The notes under the pieces were generated by a model, which made no database searches, was not told the DNA's origin, and saw only the letters and a program-made list of their open reading frames with translations. DNA of 64,000 bases from Rotaria sordida (lineage: Eukaryota > Rotifera > Eurotatoria > Philodinida > Philodinidae). Shown here piece after piece: positions 57,798 to 64,000 of this stretch. The position numbers and the translations under genes are program-made. Numbering within the stretch: the stretch's first letter is position 1; each line of letters begins with the position of its first letter. The stretch is taken from contig CAJNOL010000102.1 in NCBI GenBank assembly GCA_905250125.1, positions 62,001 to 126,000 of the forward strand, given 5' to 3'.

Positions 57798-58258
57798 ATG
57801 TGGATTATAGCATTGTTACTTTTTTTTCGGTGACAAGTGCTTCTAGTATAGAAAGCAATGATGTCGACACAGACGAGCTTCAACCGAATCAAGGTCAATA
57901 CCATTTATTGATCTGATGTGAAAACAGATTACTTGAAGTACTAAAAATTGCTGAACACCAATACAAAGCCCTGAGATCAATCTCGGATACTATTTCCAGT
58001 AGACCAAAAACTGACTGTTGAAAATTTTCCGAGCAATTCTTGCAACAAAATAGAGCAAATATCAAGGCATGGACTAATGCAAATTGTCGTGATTATAGTG
58101 GTAGTGGAATATATATCGCATTTATTGTAAAGCCAGATTCTTTTAGATGCATTATTCGGATGAATCCTACATATGCAACAAAAATACGTATATTCGAGCC
58201 TTGTACAGAAACCCGTCGTCTTTTAATTTGGCTTTTTTCATCTTTTTTTTTTTTGTAA
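57798..58258 (+). pseudogene. Decayed gene for a secreted protein
   Basis: ATG 57798 opens a hydrophobic leader (MWIIALLLFF) that runs into a T8 tract. After it, the coding signal continues in another frame to 58258. That second frame reads coherent protein (SVTSASSIESNDVDTDE, LLEVLKIAEHQYKALRSISD, NCRDYSGSGIYIAFIVKPDS, TKIRIFEPCTETRR) but is interrupted by two TGA codons, at 57914-57916 and 58019-58021, with no splice sites that cleanly remove them. Frameshift plus two stops indicates a pseudogene; a homopolymer length error and UGA recoding are less likely alternatives. I do not recognise the family. Confidence 0.55.
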
Positions 58259-58662
58259 AAATCTCATTTTACTAAAAATCAAATTCGAAGATTTATTCGA
58301 AATGAAATTGATACATAAACAACTTAATAATCAGTATAAATACAAAACACAAAAAACTTTTTAATTGCATCTTTTTTTATCGTATAATCTTTTATAAATA
58401 ACATAGATTATCAATGTATTTAAAGATAAAAATAAAATATACAAAAAGTAAAACAATAATAGAAAAAAAAGCAATATACTAATCACTAATGCACATCACT
58501 GCAAACATTGCTTGATAAGTCGTCAAGAAAGATCTTAAAATGTACAATTTACACATCAAACTGAGAATTCTTTGAAATAGTGAGTCAGTAAGTTATAATA
58601 AACACAAAAAAAAAAATAAATAAATACATAGAATAAAAAGCAGATAGAAAAATTTTCACTAA
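58259..58662. other. Intergenic / 3' flank
   Basis: About 0.4 kb of AT-rich sequence between the decayed gene and the 3' end of the FRS2-like gene. No feature recognised. Confidence 0.4.
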
Positions 58663-59809
58663 TTAAACTTCAATACGACGAGCTTGTTGTTGTAAACGTT
58701 CATTTGCAATTTCTTTCAATGTTATTGTTTTCTCATGATCAATATAAACATAAGGTACTGTTGTTGATGATGATTTGGATATTGAATTAGTCGTTGCTAA
58801 TGAATTATTTCGATTAATTGTACTAGTTTGATTTGAATTAGATTGTTGATGATGATTACAACATGATAAAACAGTTCGTTTATATGATTGTTGAACAGTA
58901 GATTCTTTCATTAATTCAATATGTGATTCATCCGTAGCAATCGGTATTTCTGATTCTGTTGAAACACCTAGAAATAGAAATGATTTTGATATATTATAAA
59001 ATAACTTTTTTTTGTTCTCATATACCGCTTTCATCCATTGAAATTGGTATTGATTCTGATTTTAATTCAACATAATTAAGTTCTGGAGAAAGCTCTTTTT
59101 CAACAGGTTGTTTAAGTCTTGCAATAAATTGTCCTTCTTCTTCTTCGTTTTCTTCTAGATTATCATTATTATTATTATTTTCTCTATGACAAGGAAGTGT
59201 ATCAAAAGGTATGTAGTTTTCTGATAAATTTGGTTCAGAATTTCGATAAGAAAATGTTGCTCCAGAAGTTAATGAAACTGATGAAGAGGATGATGATGAA
59301 AAAAGAATTGATGATGGTACTCGACGTGTAACACCTTGATCGGATTGTGTACGTCGTCGTCGATGATGATGATGGTGATGATGATGGCGTGATGTTGATG
59401 AAACATTTGTTAGTGTAGATGAAGATGATATAATTGTTCCTCGTCGTTGTTGTTCTAGTAATTGTTTTGATCGAATTGATATACGTTGATCTAAACAATC
59501 AACAAGACGACGTGCTTGTTTACAACGAAATGCATAACGTGCTTGACCCAGTGGTGCACGACGACCACATTCAAGAATAAATATCGAACCATCTAAACCA
59601 TAACGTTTGATTGTTTCTAATGGTATATGTAATGATTGTCGATGTTTTTGTCTTATACATAAACTATCATTTGACACATGAATTTTTGCTGATGCATGTT
59701 TTCGACCACAGGAATTAATATTATCAACTTTAAATATATCATCATTGGTTGATATTGATGTATCAATGAGATCACTTAAAAGATTATTCGATGAATTATT
59801 ATTACCCAT
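58663..59809 (-). CDS. FRS2: FRS2-like docking protein (N-myristoyl, IRS-type PTB domain), 362 aa
   Basis: Membrane-anchored adaptor that in animals couples FGF and Trk-type receptor kinases to Ras/MAPK. Two exons (59809-59026, 58967-58663). MGNNNSSN is an N-myristoylation signal. Residues ~35-115 form an IRS-type PTB domain: LHIPLETIKRYGLDGSIFIL, then ECGRRAPLGQARYAFRCKQA, nearly diagnostic for FRS2/FRS3/DOK. The remainder is Ser/His/Arg-rich with likely phosphotyrosine sites (ELNYVELKS, TVPYVYIDHEKT); the last resembles the Y-x-x-I-D-x-x-x-T motif near FRS2 C-termini. It is shorter than vertebrate FRS2 (about 500 aa), so fewer Grb2/Shp2 sites are expected. The start follows ATTTTTCAG-AT-ATG, an acceptor, so a 5'UTR intron or trans-splice site is probable. 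DOK-family membership is less likely because no PH domain precedes the PTB. Confidence 0.88.
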
Positions 59810-62800
59810 ATCTGAAAAATATAGAAAATAAAATGAATATTTCAAAAATCAGTATGTTCAATCAGATTCGAGATAAAATATTTATTAGTTGTAACTGTTA
59901 AGAAAACAATTGATATTTCAAATCATATAATGTATAAGAATATTTATAGTAAATGTATCAGATTTAGTAAACGAAAAAAAAGTAATAAGAAATTCTATGA
60001 GATCATCAATAAAGGACGTCTAGTAGAGCCTGTCGAATTCACAATTTTCGGACTCGGTCGAACTGTACTTTGAAATTCTCAATAAAATTTTCTTATCGGA
60101 ATTGGATATTTGTCTCGAAAATACGCGATACACTTTCTATGAAAGCGTACTTATTCAAATATACTTCTTTTTTATTAAATAAACATATTAAAAATAGAAA
60201 TCAATTAACACACATTTCATAAACTACAAGCAAAAATATAATCTAATGCAAAGTTTTTGATCTTAAAATAGATCTTATTTTAATGAGCAGAAAATAGTAA
60301 AAACAAAAAAACAAGTTCAATACCAATGGTGTTACGAAATCTTATATAACTGCTCGAGAAAATGACTATCTATTCATGTAGCATAATCTTCAATTATTCT
60401 AACATCGTACTCATTTTCAACTGATTGATTGAGTTCATTTCCTATTTGAAAAATGTTCTTTAAAACAAATTAAGCTTGAAAATTTCGTCGAAATTTATGT
60501 GAAAAAAAAAATTGAAAATATTCTTCGTACGTATCTGAACGTCAAGAAATATTTGATGTCTCCATCGACTCTGTCCAGATTCATCCAGTTTGGATACATC
60601 CTTATTTATCCGGATGTTCTGTATGGATGACCCCTAAGGTGAAAATCAATATGACTACATCATTGATCTTCCGATAATTGTGAAGTTGAATTATATTCTA
60701 CGAAAGATTTTTTCTATAAAATACTAGTTTTTCTATTAAATAATTTAATTAATTTATTCATTTTTACCTGATTTGGTTGAACATATTTGATTCTATTCAA
60801 ATAACATATTTGCTTATTCTATATTTATGCTACAGATACATAAGTTTTCAAAGTGGAATAACGCTACAGAAATAGTGTTTCTTTTTTTATTTAGTTGCAA
60901 TAGAAAAATCTTTTTTCTTTTACAATAATCAAACTTTCTAATTTTTTATGAACTCTTTTATTACTCACACTAATAATGTTCAATAAGAACAATTTGTATT
61001 TCATGAACTATATATATCACTTAAAACCTATCTTTAATGATAGTCTAAAAAAAGAAATCAATCTATGTTCTTTATTGGATACTTAATAAATTTCGTTATT
61101 GTGCGATAATAGTTTATGGTCTAACTAATAAACAGCATATAATACGATTATAGAGTTTATCGAGCAGAAGACGAATCTGTTGGTACTATAAAAATAGAAG
61201 TTTGTTGTTTTTTTCTAGTTGACCTACTTTCATAAAAAGCTTAATTGAGTAATCAGAACAAATTATTCTTCTCAAAACAATTTCTATTTTCAGAATTATC
61301 AAATCAATACTTATAAATTCATTCATTTTGCTGATAATATAGTCTAATTTAGATTTTTTTCTTTGTTAATATCATTTCAATCAACATCAAGTCTTCGAAA
61401 TTTATCTTCACTTGATGACATGTATATTTATATATTTTTTTTTTACTCTTACTACATTTATATACATTATGTGATGATGAAGAATGTAGGTTTGAATAGA
61501 AAGTAAGACATTACTATATGTAGTTAATTCATTCTAATTGTTAATTTAATCTATACGGATTTAACAACACTAAGTAATAAAAAAAAATGATAGTATGTTA
61601 AATTTAAAGAACAATATGATTTACCTGAGTTCTTTAACAATAACAAACTCGTTCTATACTTAAAAGAAAACAATCTTCATCGTGTTTCATAAAACTTTCA
61701 TAATTGTTTTAAGTAAATATATACTTTTCTTTTTGTTGAATAGAATAATTTTGAGAAATATGTAAATATTTTAATACTTAAATTTTTTCATGTTGAAATA
61801 TTTGTTAGAGAATATATTTCAACCATGATGACATTTCTGATGAGCTAACAATTAAAATTTAGAAAAATATATTTCGATGTCAACATATATTTAATTATAA
61901 ACAGAGATTGAATATAAATCGCACATACCATCAATACATTACTAATGAAAAAAAAAAACTTGAAATCATTGATTTATTATTAGTTCTTACTGTATGAAGT
62001 TTTGATTAATTATATATTATACAAAAATCATTCCCTTTATAATTAGAAATCGATACAAAATATACTTAAGTTTGATATTGATGAAATCATTGAATAAATT
62101 TGACATTATTCTGAAGATAAAAATTGAAGAATTTAACATAAACAAAAACAAGAAACAACGAATATAACCAACGAACATCAATATTTTCTATTAAAATAGA
62201 TAATTCGTAAAAGTTGTCAATGTCTAAATCAATAGACCATAACAATCGAGGCTTTTCTTCTTTCTTTTGCACTCATTTTTTATCAATCTAAAAAAAAACT
62301 AATGAATATAATTACACGCTTAATCATCAGACAATTTTTGATTGCATAAAGTATAATCATTATTGATTTTTCTTCTTCTCTGTAATATTATAACTGATAG
62401 ATGAGTCTAGATCAATGTTTTATGACTCATTGTATATTGGATGAATGTATCAACACATTAATGCATTTCGAAACTATGCACTTGTTAAATTAAATAAATT
62501 TTGGATGAAGATATAAAACGAATTTTTTTTTTGCTTCGAAATTGTAATCTTTAAAGAAACAAAAATCGAGTCATTTTATTTTATTAATTGATTTTTTGTC
62601 ATACTAATTCAAATTACCAAGGAACATAGATTACAAGGCTTTTTCTTTGTTGCTATTACTATTTGGTAAATTCGAAGTAGAGAACGTTACAGGACGGTTT
62701 TTTTCGTCTTGCTGCCTTGCATTCTTTAAGACATTATTACTCAGTCATTCTGTTTTGCAAAATATAGAGCAGAACATCAAAAATTTCGTCATGCAAAACA

Positions 62801-63487
62801 AATAACCCTACTGCATCTTGCCTGCAGAATGATCTTTTTAGTGTGTTTTTGACAAGGATAAAACTTGTATGAATAAATATCATAGTAATACTATTTATAT
62901 AAAAATCATTTACAATAATCATGTTAATAAGCCTTATCACACGTTTTCCAGCAGAAATAATATGAACCAAAGAAATTGACATCCATAATGCAAACAAAAG
63001 AATAAAGATAAGAATATAGGATGCATAATGTAATCAATATTGATAAATGAGAATGAGAATGAATAAGTTTTCTTTTTACTACTTTTTCTTAAATTTCTCG
63101 TATGAAGGAATAAATAATATGTTATCGATTTGACTTAATGAAAAATGTATTCGTCTTTAAATAAAAGAATTATTTTAAAAAAATGTCCTCTCGATTTGAT
63201 AGTTTTGTATATTTTTAACTACATTACCAAAATGAAAGAGAGAAATTTGATATTACATATAATATGAAGAAATGAATCTAAGCTATAAAATGAAATATAA
63301 TCTTCGATTTTAGAATGACAAAACAAAGAAAAAAAGACAGTAGAGAAAAAACGATAAATCAATGATTATTTTGAAACTATTTTACTGATTTATTGGCTTA
63401 TAAAGCTTAGAATCTTTGATTTTAAATAGGCTATACTTTCGTTTTCGAAAGACACATATTCGATCACTGACTGTTTTTTTTACAAGA
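59810..63487. other. Gene-free 3.7-kb region between divergent FRS2-like and PLA2-like genes
   Basis: AT-rich with no supported exon. Some GC-richer, TE-like sequence lies near 60000-60070 and 60540-60640. Regulatory sequence for both flanking genes is expected but cannot be pointed to. Confidence 0.5.
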
Positions 63488-64000
63488 ATGCATTCAACTA
63501 CTACCATTGCATTGATTATCTTTGTGTATTTTCTCGGAACAATTCATAGTATTGATTTTCAATTGAATCGACAACTTGGATCTATGGTATTCTTTTTATC
63601 TGGTCAAAGTCCACATGATTTTATCAATTATGGTTGTTGGTAAAATATTTTTCAATATTTCTTGTTTTAAATATAAATGTATACTTAACAAAAGTTTCAT
63701 AGAAATTTTTTTCGAATTTTATCAAATGATAGAATTTACATTAAACTTATTTTGTTTTTAATAGGTGTAGTAATAAAGATAAACCAATTCATGCTCCATT
63801 AGATGAAATCGATCAGTGTTGTCACACATATCAAACTTGCAATATTGCTGAGAAAACTGATACTATTCCTTATCCATATAAAGCTTCATATGAAGATGGA
63901 ACAATCGAATGTTTAAATAATAAGAATACGAAAGCTCATCGTCAATGTCAATGTGATCTTGAACTTGCTCAATGTCTCTATAAACACAAAAGCATATATA
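63488..64000 (+). CDS. Secreted phospholipase A2 homologue lacking catalytic His/Asp (partial, 3' cut)
   Basis: Exons 63488-63639 and 63765-64000 (continuing past the window). MHSTTTIALIIFVYFLGTIH is a signal peptide. The fold is that of secreted PLA2: NYGCWC, DEIDQCCHTYQTC, DGTIECLNN and CQCDLELAQC align with YGCYC, D-x-C-C-x2-H-D-x-C, the beta-wing and CxCDxxAAxC. Two key differences are visible. The catalytic H-D pair after CCxx is replaced by Y-Q, and the Gly-rich calcium loop after YGCxC is SNKDK. The second Asp (CxCD) is kept. Enzyme activity is therefore not expected; a binding or decoy role, as proposed for PLA2G12B-like proteins, is inference. ATG 63488 follows TTTTTTTTACAAG, acceptor-like. 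Confidence 0.88.

Noticed and set aside
57798-58258. Selenoprotein interpretation of the two in-frame TGAs
   Set aside because: The leader is out of frame because of a T8 run, no SECIS-like structure was apparent by eye downstream, and the TGAs are not in a redox motif; pseudogene is simpler.
62087-62997. Minus-strand frames of 61 and 86 aa
   Set aside because: No family resemblance, and composition like surrounding noncoding DNA.
1-64000. CRISPR arrays, bacterial operons, rRNA genes
   Set aside because: No regularly spaced direct repeats, Shine-Dalgarno-led gene clusters or rRNA-like conserved blocks; the window is a spliced eukaryotic sequence.

Overview
This is an AT-rich animal nuclear contig. 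Most introns are about 50-75 nt with GT..TTTTAG or TTTCAG borders. The gene content is clearly metazoan: innexin, LAMP, FRS2-like docking protein, SERTA-like protein, secreted PLA2-like protein, NOXRED1, PDI and the SPT2 subunit. The compact introns, a coiled-coil plus propeller single-exon gene, acceptor-like signals just before several start codons, and many small degenerate DNA-transposon derivatives suggest a rotifer, most likely a bdelloid. That placement is inference, not proof.

Layout. 1-3253 (-): serine palmitoyltransferase subunit 2, 3' end cut by the window edge. 3748-5897 (+): small TTF-type zinc-finger gene related to hAT transposases. 6268-6594 (+): weak small ORF. 6595-10266: gene-free, with a hAT-type MITE that has an exact 8-bp target duplication and a ~700-bp foldback. 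10267-12306 (+): 679-aa coiled-coil/propeller protein. 12307-17361: gene-free. 17362-20297 (-): protein disulfide isomerase with a foldback in intron 7. 22692-23763 (+): LAMP. 24102-26443 (-): low-complexity protein with a 33-aa tandem repeat. 26685-30781 (-): BTB/POZ protein whose 3.2-kb intron holds another foldback. 31008-35380 (+): Lys/Ser/Arg-rich orphan whose 2.5-kb intron holds a long-TIR element. 35579-36397: mariner-like non-autonomous element. 37595-37837 (+): secreted Cys-rich peptide. 37838-43154: gene-poor, with a ~740-bp foldback near 42.2-43.0 kb. 43155-46285 (+): innexin. 46335-47799 (-): NOXRED1-like. 48006-49141 (-): orphan protein. 50865-51575 (+): SERTA-like. 52428-54290 (+): phosphatidylserine decarboxylase of the GGST class. 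57798-58258 (+): decayed secreted-protein gene. 58663-59809 (-): FRS2-like. 63488-64000 (+): secreted PLA2 homologue lacking its catalytic His/Asp, running off the right edge.

There is no single operon-like system. Two same-strand pairs are tightly spaced (BTB/repeat protein and orphan/NOXRED1). Lipid metabolism recurs (SPT2, PS decarboxylase, PLA2-like) but the genes are scattered. The most distinctive architecture is a set of imperfect long palindromes, several inside introns; the introns carrying them are among the longest here, while most others are minimal. Transcripts crossing them would carry long double-stranded hairpins. Coordinates for spliced genes span all exons; exon limits in the evidence come from splice motifs plus reading-frame continuity.
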